Shown: piece by piece, positions 20,741 to 29,173 of the stretch
Numbering within the stretch: the first letter of the stretch is position 1
How the letters are laid out: each line of letters opens with the position of its first letter
Program-made: the position numbers and the translations under genes
The notes under the pieces: generated by a model
What the model was told of the DNA's origin: nothing
The model's database searches: none
Seen by the model: the letters and a program-made list of their open reading frames with translations, nothing else
Source of the DNA: Bradyrhizobium sp. WSM1743
Lineage (GTDB): Bacteria; Pseudomonadota; Alphaproteobacteria; Rhizobiales; Xanthobacteraceae
Assembly: GCF_000473065.1 (NCBI RefSeq)
Contig: NZ_AXAZ01000039.1
Coordinates: 29,744 to 75,607 of the forward strand
DNA: 45,864 bases
Direction: 5' to 3'

Positions 20741-20819
20741 ACTCTGATCACTCGGCAACTGATCAGAGATGCTTACCGATTAACGCTAAAGTCCCGTTAA
20801 GGACGCGCCGCGCAGCAGC

Positions 20820-21065
20820 TTAATCGACGAACTCGGCACCGAACTCGCAGCCGATGCGCCAGCGCAGGCGGCATTGGCGGGAATAATCAGGCGCGAAGAT
20901 GATGGTGAATTGCGGCGGCACTTCCAAAAATTCCGCCACCACTTTCACGCCGCCGTCCGAAATATCCGTGATCGTGCAATCCCGCGGCAGCGAGCCCGCG
21001 CCAAAATGGATCTTGGCGAGCCGGCTGCACACCCGACGTTCGCTTCTCCGGCGATTTGCAAGCAT
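20820..21065 (-). CDS. PilZ domain protein
   Basis: A short protein of about 81 residues, essentially one PilZ domain. The cyclic di-GMP binding elements RRRSERR near the N-terminus and DISDGGVKV (D/NxSxxG) are both present. Such proteins sense cyclic di-GMP and could link it to pilus function nearby. An in-frame GTG at 21077 is an alternative start; neither has a strong ribosome site. Confidence 0.85.
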   Translation of the reverse strand: MLANRRRSERRVCSRLAKIHFGAGSLPRDCTITDISDGGVKVVAEFLEVPPQFTIIFAPDYSRQCRLRWRIGCEFGAEFVD

Positions 21066-21293
21066 TGAACTGTTCACCCGTTAGACCACGGCCCATCCCG
21101 CAGGCCTAGGAGTAGCGGACATTCGTTGGAATGTGCTGAGGACAGAAGCTCGCATTCGAAGCGCAGTGTCGAGATCGCGTTTACGCCTGGTTAGGATTTG
21201 ACCGGGCGCCAGGGGATTGTTCCCGTATTGTTCTTGCGAAAACCGCCGCGCTCTGCTACCCCTAATTGCAGGAGAGGGCAGGCTGGTTCGAGC

Positions 21294-21965
21294 ATGGTTC
21301 AGCGGGTTTCTACCGTCGCCTTTGAGGGGATCGAGGCCCGCGCGGTCGACGTGCAGGTGCAGGTCGCGCCCGGCCTGCCGGCCTTCGCCATCGTCGGCCT
21401 TCCGGACAAGGCGGTGTCGGAGGCGCGCGAGCGGGTGCGCTCGGCGCTGATCGCCTCGGGGCTGGCGCTGCCGGCGCGGCGGATCATCGTCAATCTGGCG
21501 CCGGCCGACCTGCCCAAGGAGGGCAGCCATTACGACCTGCCGATCGCGCTCGGGCTGATGGCGGCGATCGGCGCGATCCCGCCGGATGCGCTGACCGGCT
21601 TCACCGTGCTCGGCGAGCTCGGCCTCGATGGCTCGATCGCGCCGGTGGCCGGCGTCCTTCCCGCCGCGATCGGCGCCAATATGCGCGAGGAAGGGCTGAT
21701 CTGCCCGGCCTCATGCGGCTCCGAAGCGGCGTGGGCGAGCCCGGACATCCAGATCATCGCAGCAAGCTCGCTGATCCAGATCGCCAACCATTTCAAGGGC
21801 ACGCAGGTGCTGTCGCGGCCCACGCCCAGGGTGCATGAGGCCGCCGCCTCCACGCTCGACCTGCGCGACATCAAGGGCCAGGAGAGTGCCAAGCGCGCGC
21901 TGGAGATCGCGGCCGCTGGCGGGCATCATTTGCTGAGGATGGGATACAAAGCTCAAGTAAATTGA
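21294..21965 (+). pseudogene. comM: comM (yifB) 5' fragment, interrupted by the island
   Basis: The first 213 or so residues are a normal ComM/YifB N-terminus (MVQRVSTVAFEGIEARAVDVQVQ; NLAPADLPKEGSHYDLPIALGL) reaching LRDIKGQESAKRALEIAAAGGHHLL. The family continues MIGPPGSGKT, but here the reading frame goes on RMGYKAQVN and stops. The break lies at about 21935, directly at the Walker A codons, and base composition drops afterwards. ComM is a hexameric helicase aiding branch migration in natural transformation; about 280 residues (the AAA+ part) are missing and not found elsewhere in the window. Confidence 0.93.
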
Positions 21966-22050
21966 TGTCGTCGTATGTGAACCTGTGCGATTGAATACTT
22001 TCTGTGCGCATCGACACGACTCGGTGCCATCCGATTGAATTCACAGAAAA
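21935..22050. other. left end of the integrated island (probable att region)
   Basis: Immediately after the comM junction the sequence becomes AT-richer. It holds a direct repeat CGATTGAAT (21988-21996 and 22032-22040) and an inverted pair TTTCTGTG (21999-22006) and CACAGAAA (22042-22049). Arm-type integrase sites often look like this. The other island end is not in the window, so the core duplication cannot be defined. No gene is seen in 21966-22122. Confidence 0.55.
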
Positions 22051-22122
22051 TAATGCAGTTCGATCGATCACATCCGCGAGAGGTGCGCCAAAATTAGCCT
22101 CGTCCGCGGGAGAAGAATATTC

Positions 22123-22707
22123 TCAGATGCCCGTCGGCTGGTTGGCTTCCGAATATCGCCAGAGGGCGCGGTCGAGCGTTCGCAGGTCTACGCCGGCGCC
22201 GGCGGCGATGGCGCGGCAGGCGGCGAGATACCCGAGATAGAGAGTCACCGAATAGTAACCACGCCGTTCGATGCCGAGGCTCCATAGGGCGCGGAAGTCG
22301 ATCACGGTGTACCGCTGCGGCGCCACGGCCGTCATCACCGCGGAGGCCACCGCGACGTCGACGCCCGATAGCCCGGTCAGGACCGCGATGGCGGCCCGCT
22401 CGGTGCGGGCGGCCAATGCCAGGTCCAGTGCATCGGCGATCTCGCCGTCGTTGTTCAGGGCAGGCCGAGACCGGCCGCGGCCCCTAGTCTTCCATTCGAA
22501 GATGGTCAGGAAATCCTGAGCGGTGCGTCCGCCGGCAGCGATCCGGTGGCCAGCGGCGAACGCCGCCGCCTCGCGCGCGTCGACGTGGCTGGCGGCCAGC
22601 TCCGGGATCATGCGGATTGAAAAGCGCGGCACGAAGTGGAGCGCCTCCAGGGGCCGCCGGCGCCGACCGGAAGGCCGGTCAGCGGCCCCACCGTCCTCGA
22701 TCATCAT
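22123..22707 (-). CDS. helix-hairpin-helix-like protein of unknown function
   Basis: A 194-residue protein. The segment LSGVDVAVASAVMTAVAPQRYTVIDFRALWSLG (about residues 113-145) resembles the helix-hairpin-helix and following aspartate of DNA glycosylases (GVGxxxA...P..Y.V.D.R). The N-terminal part has no motif I know, and the C-terminus is helical. The ATG at 22707 follows GGAG; the start could be the next codon. It is the first gene inside the island on the comM side. It may act on DNA, but a glycosylase activity is not shown. Confidence 0.65.
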   Translation of the reverse strand: MMIEDGGAADRPSGRRRRPLEALHFVPRFSIRMIPELAASHVDAREAAAFAAGHRIAAGGRTAQDFLTIFEWKTRGRGRSRPALNNDGEIADALDLALAARTERAAIAVLTGLSGVDVAVASAVMTAVAPQRYTVIDFRALWSLGIERRGYYSVTLYLGYLAACRAIAAGAGVDLRTLDRALWRYSEANQPTGI

Positions 22708-22784
22708 CTGCTCCGTATATCCAGTACCGCGGCGGTGCATGCCGCAACGGCGGTTCTAAACCGGATCATGCCCCCCGATTGCGA

Positions 22785-23021
22785 CCGTGCGGAAATCGTG
22801 CCGCACAGCCTGATTTGAGCTCCTTGGGTTCGATTTTGGTGGCCTGAGCCGGCACGGGTTGCTTGAAAATCCGCGGTTTTTAAGAAAGTGGACAAAGAAG
22901 TTAACCTCCGTCGTCTCGCGTTCCGGAAGGAGGAGGCACCCGGCGGCGAGGCCCGTCGCATATGGCTCGGCGGCGTGGTCGGTGGCGGGCCGCCGCGGGG
23001 GGTGCCGTGCGGAAATCGTGC
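22785..23021. repeat. 17-bp direct repeat pair upstream of the helix-hairpin-helix gene
   Basis: CCGTGCGGAAATCGTGC occurs at 22785-22801 and again at 23005-23021. The first copy is also part of a GTGCGG/CCGCAC inverted repeat (22787-22806). Both lie in the gap 22708-23098, which holds no convincing gene. Confidence 0.6.
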
Positions 23022-23098
23022 GGACCGGCCCCGCCGGCCCGCGAAAAAGGGCGCCGGCGCGTGCCGACCACCCTCGTTTTTGCCGCGGCTTCTCGCCT

Positions 23099-23428
23099 TC
23101 AGGCGGCCAGCCTGGACGCCCTGAGGACGTACATTGCCCCCGAGGAGAAGAACCACCTCCTGGGATCGAGCCGGCGTTTCCCGCTCGGGACCCAGCCGCG
23201 CGGGGCCAGCATGTCGGCGACCCAGGCCCCGATGTTCTGCTTGGCGGTGTCGTCGATTTCCCGCTTGAGCTCGTCGGTCAGCCGCTTGGCGACGGCGCAG
23301 ACCGGCGGAAGGCGGTAGCCGTTGATGACGATCATCTCGTCGATGACCGCTTCGTCCTCGATGAGCGGACGAAGCTTTCCGCCGAGGGGGCTGTTCTTGA
23401 AGTTCTCGAGGGCGGTCGGATGCGGCAT
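23099..23428 (-). CDS. hypothetical protein
   Basis: A 109-residue protein without a recognised domain. It starts at 23428 with AAGGGAG six bases upstream, which is a strong ribosome site and rules out the longer reading frame. The N-terminal half is helical and acidic (LRPLIEDEAVIDEMIVINGY, AVAKRLTDELKREIDDTAKQNIGAWVADML); the C-terminus is basic. It lies downstream of the integrase gene, separated by the terminator at 23579-23613, so it has its own promoter. Confidence 0.65.
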   Translation of the reverse strand: MPHPTALENFKNSPLGGKLRPLIEDEAVIDEMIVINGYRLPPVCAVAKRLTDELKREIDDTAKQNIGAWVADMLAPRGWVPSGKRRLDPRRWFFSSGAMYVLRASRLAA

Positions 23429-23578
23429 GGGCGGCTCCCTTAACATGCGAAAATCGATTGTGATGACCCTACATAATTGCACCTAATTGGAAGTGCAAGC
23501 TTCTTCCTCGAAATTCGACCCGCCGTCGCCGGCGGCGCCGAACCCGCTGAATGGTAGAATTCGACCGTGGCGAGGAGC

Positions 23579-23613
23579 AAAAAAAAGCGCCGCCGGCGCG
23601 ATGCCGGCGGCGC
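23579..23613 (-). terminator. intrinsic terminator of the integrase gene
   Basis: On the minus strand an 11-bp GC stem (23613-23603 with 23597-23587, loop GCGAT) is followed by eight Ts (23586-23579). It lies just past the integrase stop codon at 23638. Confidence 0.88.
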
Positions 23614-23637
23614 TAGGCGGTCGAAGGGCGAGGGCGA

Positions 23638-24822
23638 TCAGTCCGTCATCATGGACGCCATGGCACCGTGCGCCAGATGCTGCACCGCGCGGCGGATGAC
23701 GTGGGCGTAGCGGCGGAGCATGGTCTCGAGCGAGATGCTGGCGACCGCCGCGACCGCCACGGGCTCGGTGCCCTTCGTCAGCGCCCAGGTGATGAAGGAA
23801 TGGCGGAGCACGTGGCCCGTGACGCGCTCGATCCCGAGCGCCTTCATCTGGGCCTTGAAGACCTTCTGCTGCTCGCGCTGCGACAGCGGGTCGCCCGTCA
23901 GGGTGCGGAAGACCCAGGGATTTCCGCGGGCCTCCGCCTTCCAGCGGCGCAGTTCGGGGAGGACCTCGGGCGGGATGTCGACCGGGTCGGCCAACTTGTT
24001 GCCCGGCGTCTCGGTGCCCGGCGGCACGCGGTGGAAGACGGCGCCGTCGAGGTCGAGCCAGCCCCCCTCGTCGTGCTGCTCATAGGACAGCTTCGCATAG
24101 GCGCCCGGGCGCGAACCGAAGGTCATGCCGAGGAAGAACTCCATGTAGGCGACCTCGGCGTCGCGGCGCTGCTTGGCGGTCATGCCGCTGTTCGGGTCGT
24201 GGGCCGCGGCGTAGCGGGCCTTGACGCGTTCGCGCTCCGACTTGGTGACGACGGTGGTCCGGCCCTTGGGCCGGCGGGGCGGGTCGTACGGCAGCCAGGT
24301 GGCCCCGTGCTCCTTCCGCGTGTACTTGCGGATGGCGGTCGCCAGATACCGCGCGGCGTTGACGTAGTATTCGTGGACGTAGCCCTCCGCGACCATCGCC
24401 TCGCCGATCTCCTCCATCTTCTCGTCGGTCAGATGGCGGAGCTGCAGGTCCTTCACGTGCGGCTCGATCGCCTTCAGCGTCGAGGCGATCACCTTGCGCC
24501 CCTTCAGCTTGTGCTTCTCGACCGCCTTCTTGCGCTGGGCAATCACCACCTGGACGGAGGTGCGGCGGACATCGAGGATGCCGTCCAGCTTGGCCTCCTG
24601 CTGCCACTTCATGTCCTCGAGCCAGTTTTCGGCCAGCGGGAGGGTCGGGCAGCCGGTAGTGCCCCAGTAGGCGCCGTTCAGGTACGCCCTGACGTTGCCG
24701 TCCTTGCGCTCCTGCAGCTTCCAGACGTCGGTTCCGATCATCTTCTCGCCTTCGGCGAGCTGAGGCTGATGGGCCGCCACCTCCATCCGGAGGCGGCGCA
24801 TTTCCCTGTCGACGTAGTTCAT
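23638..24822 (-). CDS. tyrosine site-specific recombinase (integrase)
   Basis: A 394-residue phage-type integrase. The catalytic domain shows Arg238 (FGSRPGAY), the HxxR box His337-Val-Leu-Arg340 followed by His341, and the nucleophile Tyr372 (MLRRYAHVI). The first half is the arm- and core-binding region. It is in the usual place near the left island end at comM and is the best candidate for the enzyme that inserted the island. It has a strong terminator downstream, and an excisionase-like gene lies upstream on the same strand. Confidence 0.93.
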   Translation of the reverse strand: MNYVDREMRRLRMEVAAHQPQLAEGEKMIGTDVWKLQERKDGNVRAYLNGAYWGTTGCPTLPLAENWLEDMKWQQEAKLDGILDVRRTSVQVVIAQRKKAVEKHKLKGRKVIASTLKAIEPHVKDLQLRHLTDEKMEEIGEAMVAEGYVHEYYVNAARYLATAIRKYTRKEHGATWLPYDPPRRPKGRTTVVTKSERERVKARYAAAHDPNSGMTAKQRRDAEVAYMEFFLGMTFGSRPGAYAKLSYEQHDEGGWLDLDGAVFHRVPPGTETPGNKLADPVDIPPEVLPELRRWKAEARGNPWVFRTLTGDPLSQREQQKVFKAQMKALGIERVTGHVLRHSFITWALTKGTEPVAVAAVASISLETMLRRYAHVIRRAVQHLAHGAMASMMTD

Positions 24823-25151
24823 GCTAGGATGTCTCCTCGGAGTGACGGAACGGCTTGCTTCTCAGGGCTAGGACCGAACCGCCGCTCTCCTCTGAGGCCC
24901 CGTCGAGAGATCGGCGGGGCCTTGGCCTTTTCCGAACGTCGTCCCCGACGGCGTATCCGCTGGGGTCGTCCGGATCGTCTCGCGCCTCCCGCCCGCGGAC
25001 CGGGCGGAGGCGCGGCTCAACCGATTCATCATTTCCGCCCGCGAGTCGAGACACCCGCAGTTGCCCCGACGGGGTCCGAAAAAAGGGTCCGACCCGTCAC
25101 GCGGGCGCTTCCAATACTTGCGCATGCTTGGCCGATACTTGGCCGTCCGGC
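24823..25151. other. intergenic region with short phased repeats, no gene seen
   Basis: Holds a direct repeat GGGTCCGA (25072-25079 and 25085-25092) and three TRCTTG repeats at 25115, 25125 and 25136, spaced 10-11 bp, the last two followed by GCC. Helically phased short repeats between int and a xis-like gene suggest excisionase or integrase binding sites. No coding sequence is convincing here. Confidence 0.45.
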
Positions 25152-25403
25152 TCAGGTGCGCGCCTTGTGGCGGGCGGCTTCCAGCATGGCGTCGATGGCG
25201 GCAAGGGTGGTCAGCCGTTTCCGAGCGATCATCACCGTCTCCAACAGTCCCGCCGCCTGCGCCGTCCTGAGCGAGGAGGCAGTCAACGGCGAGCCCGAAG
25301 GCCAGAGGAGAGCCGCAGCCTCCGCATATGAAAGCACTTCGGTGCGACTCCAGTCCTTCAAATTCGGGCGTTCGACGACGCGTCTCGGGATCGGTGGTGC
25401 CAT
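25152..25403 (-). CDS. small DNA-binding protein, excisionase-like
   Basis: An 83-residue protein with a winged-helix/MerR-like segment: SYAEAAALLWPSGSPLTASSLRTAQAAGLLETVMIARKRLTTLAAIDAMLEAAR, the usual pattern of Xis/AlpA-type proteins (helix-turn-helix, then a strand with basic residues). The start at 25403 has AGGAG seven bases upstream. Its position directly upstream of the integrase gene supports a role in excision or in regulating the island. The assignment rests on pattern and context. Confidence 0.6.
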   Translation of the reverse strand: MAPPIPRRVVERPNLKDWSRTEVLSYAEAAALLWPSGSPLTASSLRTAQAAGLLETVMIARKRLTTLAAIDAMLEAARHKART

Positions 25404-25461
25404 GGGCAAACTCCTGTCGGTTTCGCAAGGATTCGAATTGCAGGCATGGTGGACGTCGGCG

Positions 25462-26403
25462 TCAGGCGTCGAGCCAGACCGCCTTGGCGGGTTCGAGCGG
25501 CAGCCAGCGGCCCGCGGTGTGGGCGCCGCAGACCGTTTTGGCCGCGATCGACTGGGTCGGGAATGCCACGGCCACGACAAGCCGCAGGCGGTCGCTGACG
25601 CCGGGGATCGGGGTGAGGACGCCGGCGCCGAGCAGCTGGTCATGGCGCCGCTTCGTCAGCCTGTCGACGCTGTCGTTCGGCGTGCTCCTCACCTCGGAGC
25701 CGGCGGCCACGACGAAGCGGTCGCCGAGCGCATAGCCGCGCGCCCAGAGCCCGAGGTAGCGCAGCCCGAACTCCGCAGCGCCGAGCGGCACGGTCGACAC
25801 GTCGATGGTCAGCGGACCGCCGTCGCGGTCGTCGCCGGCCGCCTCGGGCGGCGGGCGGTCCGGCGGGGACGCGGGCTCGCCCTCCCCGACGGCCGCGGGC
25901 GACGGCGCCCGGAAAACGGGGCAGCCGGAATCGTGTAGGAGGCGCAGCGCGTCGTCGAAGATGCGGTCGTGGGTCGAGCGGTCCGCCGGGGACAGGGCCG
26001 GCTCGACCGGATTGACCCCCTTCGCCAACGTGACCGCGCCCGTCGCCAGCGCCAACGCGGTCAGGCGGTACTGGAAGTCGACGGCGACGCTCTTGTCGAA
26101 CGCGCCGGCCTCGCCGCTCACGACGAACGCCTCGCGCGCGAATCCTTTGGCCGGATCGGCGGCGTGGTCGGCCAGACGTCGGGACGGGCGGCTGGATTCG
26201 CCGATGTAGGCCGTCGCGCCGTCGGTCAGCACGTACGCGCCGGCGCCTGCGAGCAGACCGGTCCCCGCGACGGCAGCCAGGTCGGAGAGCGGGAAGGCAT
26301 GGACCACCGCGCGGCAGGCGCGGTCGTAGACCACGCGGTAGCCGGTCAGGCCGCCGAGCGGGCGGTGGATGATCGAGGACGTCGGCGTCGAAGGATTCGT
26401 CAT
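25462..26403 (-). CDS. GIY-YIG domain protein
   Basis: A 313-residue protein. Residues 55-95 (GAYVLTDGATAYIGESSRPSRRLADHAADP...FVVSG) match the GIY-YIG nuclease core: strand GxYVL, AYIGES, then a conserved Arg (75 or 76) and His. The catalytic Glu expected in the following helix appears to be an Asp (VAVDFQYRL). After a proline-rich linker (about 165-195) there is a C-terminal region of unknown type. GGAGACATC precedes the ATG. It lies 64 bp downstream of the AAA+ protease gene, so the two are probably co-transcribed. Nuclease activity is likely but not certain. Confidence 0.75.
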   Translation of the reverse strand: MTNPSTPTSSIIHRPLGGLTGYRVVYDRACRAVVHAFPLSDLAAVAGTGLLAGAGAYVLTDGATAYIGESSRPSRRLADHAADPAKGFAREAFVVSGEAGAFDKSVAVDFQYRLTALALATGAVTLAKGVNPVEPALSPADRSTHDRIFDDALRLLHDSGCPVFRAPSPAAVGEGEPASPPDRPPPEAAGDDRDGGPLTIDVSTVPLGAAEFGLRYLGLWARGYALGDRFVVAAGSEVRSTPNDSVDRLTKRRHDQLLGAGVLTPIPGVSDRLRLVVAVAFPTQSIAAKTVCGAHTAGRWLPLEPAKAVWLDA

Positions 26404-26467
26404 GATGTCTCCGTGAGGTTCGCGATGGGATCGTCCTGCCGCAAGAGGACGTGGGCGGCGGGCGGCG

Positions 26468-28462
26468 TCAGGCGCCTACGCGGCCTTGAGCCGGGCGGTT
26501 GGCGTCGAAGATCTCCCGGACCTCCTGGCCCGAGAGGTGGCGCCGCGCGATCAGCGCCTCCGCGATGGCGTCGAGCGCGGCGCGGTGATGGGCGACGATG
26601 TCGACGGCGCCGGCGTGCAGCCGGGTCAGGTCCGCCTCGACCGCCGCGCGCAGGACCGGGTCCATGCGCAGCAGCGCCGTCGCGTTCGCGGGATCGGCCA
26701 GGTAGGCGAGGCCGTCGCCCAGGCCCATGCTGGCCCGGAGCCCGCAGACGGCCCTCGTCGCGATGGCCAGATCGCTTTTGACGTCTCCGCCGGAGTTTGC
26801 CGAACAGTCTCCGCCGTAAACGACGACCTCCGCCGCGCGGCCACCGAGGTTGACGGTGGCGCGTCCCTCGATGACGGCGCGGGTCTCGATGCCTTCCCGG
26901 CGGCGCATCAGCGTACGGCCCCATGCGCCGGCGCTGCCGATCGCCTCGACGACGACGAGTTCGTCGATACCGAGCGCCAGACAGACGACGGCGTGCCCGG
27001 CTTCGTGGACAGAGATGCGCCGCAGCGTCGGCGCGTCGACGTCGGCCTTCGGCGCGAGCGCCTCGACCAGGTCTTCGCGGGCCAGTGCGCGGCGCTCCGC
27101 CCGCGCGGCGCGCCGGGCGGCCTTCACGACCGCCGCGAGTTCCGCCGGCGTGCGGCCGAGGCCGAGCGTGCCGAGGACTGCGAGGTCGGTGCCGGCGAGG
27201 TCGCCTTCGAGGTGGTGCCGCAGGATCGACGCGATGCCCTCGGGCCCGGGCGGCCTGAAATGGATGACCCTGTCCAGCCTGCCGGGCCGGATCAATGCCG
27301 GATCGAGCCGGTCAACGTGGTTGGTCGCGGCCCAGACGAAGCGCATTTCGCGGTTGCCGTTCGTCGCCGAATCCAACAATAGAAGGAACTCCGCGATCAC
27401 GGGCGTCCACCACGATAGATGGCGCGCTTCGAGATTTATGCGCGAAGGTAGCGCGTCCAGCTCGTCCAGGAAGAGCGCGGCCTTTGCCGCTTCGGCCCGC
27501 TGGAACAGGTCGCGGACACCCTTGACTACGGAATCCAAGTATCCCGCTGTAGTTGCGAAAATTTCCGACAGTGACCCCACGACGAGTGGGACGCCGAGGT
27601 GCTCGGCAAGGATCCGCGCGTAAAAAGTCTTGCCGAGGCCCGGGTCGCCCGCGAACACGCAGTTCGCGTGGCCAGCGATATCGCTCCACTTTAGATTGTG
27701 GTCCCTGTATGCGCGCACGTCCTCGCCTAAGGATAATCCGAAATCGCGAGCCTCGCCGAATTCCACGGCGTCGACGAGCTTCGGCAATCTGTCCTGCCGC
27801 GGGGCGTTCCGGCGGTTCGCCGCGCGCTTCAACCTGTCGACAATGTCGGCCGCGCTCGACTCTGCGCGGAAGTTCACGACGATGTCGCCGAAGTCGAGCG
27901 CACCGAGTCCGTCGACCGCCGACGGCCGCGCCGGCGCGCCGACGAAACGCGCGATCGCATCGTTCACGACGCTCCCGGTCACCGCGATGTCGACCGAGAC
28001 GTCGGAGCCGGCGACGAGCGAACCTGGGAGCAGCGCCGAGGAAGTCGCGATGCCGATGACGGGCCTACCTTCCGCGAGAGCATCGGCGACGCCCTCGTTG
28101 CCGAAGTCCGCCTTGTGTCGCGTCCGGTCGCTGCCGTCGCGCCCGATGACGAGCGCACGGCCGGCGAGACGCTTGAAGCATCCCTCGATTTGTTTCACCC
28201 AGGCGGCCGTCGGGACCTGGACAGCGACGACGAGCGTCTCCCCGCCGTTCAGCCGGGCCATCAGGTCGTCGTCGACGGCCGCGCGCACCGCCGCTTCGGC
28301 GAGGCATCGGCCGGGAGCCGGGCGCTCGACGCGCGATTGGATTTCCTCCTCCACCTCCTCTTCCTCCTCCGGAGCCGACTGATCGAAGTCGAGGTCGGGT
28401 TCGGCGACGAAGCCCTTGCGGCCGGTCCCCTTCGCTGTCTTCGATTTTGTTGTCTTGCTCAT
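26468..28462 (-). CDS. soluble AAA+ ATPase fused to an M41 (FtsH-like) metalloprotease
   Basis: A 664-residue protein starting at 28462 (AGGAGG four bases upstream). An acidic stretch (32-41) and an N-terminal region of about 200 residues precede an AAA+ domain with Walker A GDPGLGKT (272-279), Walker B ALFLDELD (329-336) and the second region of homology NHVDRLDPALIRPGRLDR. The C-terminal M41 protease has HEAGH (486-490) and the third zinc-ligand region GGDVKSDLAIAT. Unlike FtsH there are no N-terminal membrane helices, so this is a cytosolic relative. Its substrate is unknown; proteins of this type occur on mobile elements. Confidence 0.88.
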   Translation of the reverse strand: MSKTTKSKTAKGTGRKGFVAEPDLDFDQSAPEEEEEVEEEIQSRVERPAPGRCLAEAAVRAAVDDDLMARLNGGETLVVAVQVPTAAWVKQIEGCFKRLAGRALVIGRDGSDRTRHKADFGNEGVADALAEGRPVIGIATSSALLPGSLVAGSDVSVDIAVTGSVVNDAIARFVGAPARPSAVDGLGALDFGDIVVNFRAESSAADIVDRLKRAANRRNAPRQDRLPKLVDAVEFGEARDFGLSLGEDVRAYRDHNLKWSDIAGHANCVFAGDPGLGKTFYARILAEHLGVPLVVGSLSEIFATTAGYLDSVVKGVRDLFQRAEAAKAALFLDELDALPSRINLEARHLSWWTPVIAEFLLLLDSATNGNREMRFVWAATNHVDRLDPALIRPGRLDRVIHFRPPGPEGIASILRHHLEGDLAGTDLAVLGTLGLGRTPAELAAVVKAARRAARAERRALAREDLVEALAPKADVDAPTLRRISVHEAGHAVVCLALGIDELVVVEAIGSAGAWGRTLMRRREGIETRAVIEGRATVNLGGRAAEVVVYGGDCSANSGGDVKSDLAIATRAVCGLRASMGLGDGLAYLADPANATALLRMDPVLRAAVEADLTRLHAGAVDIVAHHRAALDAIAEALIARRHLSGQEVREIFDANRPAQGRVGA

Positions 28463-28715
28463 GGGCCCTCCTGAAGTCGGCCGGCGGCCGCAGCCGCGGG
28501 GGTGACGGGCGCGCGATCGGCGCGCCGGCGGTTGTCGGATCGTTCCGGGCGTAGGGGGCACGCGCACCGGCGGCGGACGCCGAGGAGCGCGGCCGCTGGG
28601 CGGCGCAAAGCGATCGGTGCGTGCCGGCCGGCGCGGTCCAGGCGGCCCCGCACGCGCTGGCGCGCAGGCCGCGCCGGCTCTCGCCCCGAGGCGAAATTCG
28701 GGAAATCAAAAATCC

Positions 28716-28840
28716 AAGGATTCAATTTCAAGGATTCAAAATTCCAAGGATTCGATTTCCAAGGATTCGTTTTTCAAGGATTCCTTTTTCTAGGATTCGT
28801 TTTCCGGCAGTTTTTCAAGGATTCGATTTTTCAAGGATTC
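28716..28840. repeat. 15-bp AT-rich tandem repeat array
   Basis: AAGGATTC occurs at 28716, 28730, 28746, 28761, 28776, 28817 and 28833, with TAGGATTC at 28791. Spacing is 14-16 bp, apart from a 26-bp step to 28817. The consensus unit is AAGGATTCGATTTTC. It is AT-rich inside very GC-rich DNA and lies between the AAA+ protease gene and a small upstream gene. The rest of the 28463-28830 gap shows no gene. Confidence 0.8.
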
Positions 28841-29106
28841 GTTCGCCGGCACCCGCCGCTGGTGGCCGGAGGCTCGGCCCGGCGCCGTCGGCGGCGGCGA
28901 CCGCGGCGCGCACCGGCGCCGCGCGCGAGCGCCGCCAGCCGCGAGCACAAGGACTCGACCAGTTCCTGCCAGCCGACCGGCAGAGTGCCGATGCCCGTGG
29001 CGAACGGCGAGCTGCCTTCGAAGAGAGAGGCATGCGTGGCCCAGAGCGCATCGCGCCAGTCCGTCGCGTCGTGGTTCGTCACGTGAATTCCTCGGAATGC
29101 GAACAT
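28831..29106 (-). CDS. small hypothetical protein
   Basis: A 91-residue protein, unrecognised. The first 60 residues look like a folded protein (DWRDALWATHASLFEGSSPFATGIGTLPVGWQELVESLCSRLAALARG); the C-terminal third is arginine-rich and may be of low structural content. The start at 29106 has no strong ribosome site and could be elsewhere. It lies between the 15-bp repeat array and the 201-residue gene on the same strand. Confidence 0.5.
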   Translation of the reverse strand: MFAFRGIHVTNHDATDWRDALWATHASLFEGSSPFATGIGTLPVGWQELVESLCSRLAALARGAGARRGRRRRRRRAEPPATSGGCRRTNP

Positions 29107-29173
29107 GGGTCACCGATCGGCGACCGGACCGGTCGCCGCTATGTGGTCAGGGGATTTCCAGGTCTCGACGGAG

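Noticed and set aside
22741..23098. Possible tRNA gene at the island end as attachment site
   Set aside because: No acceptor stem, anticodon loop or T-loop consensus could be built; the junction is inside comM.
23668..25938. 756-codon plus-strand open frame across the integrase and the excisionase-like gene
   Set aside because: It is antisense to genes with clear motifs and shows no domain of its own.
28700..28850. CRISPR-like array
   Set aside because: Units are 15 bp with no unique spacers of 25-40 bp, and there are no cas genes.
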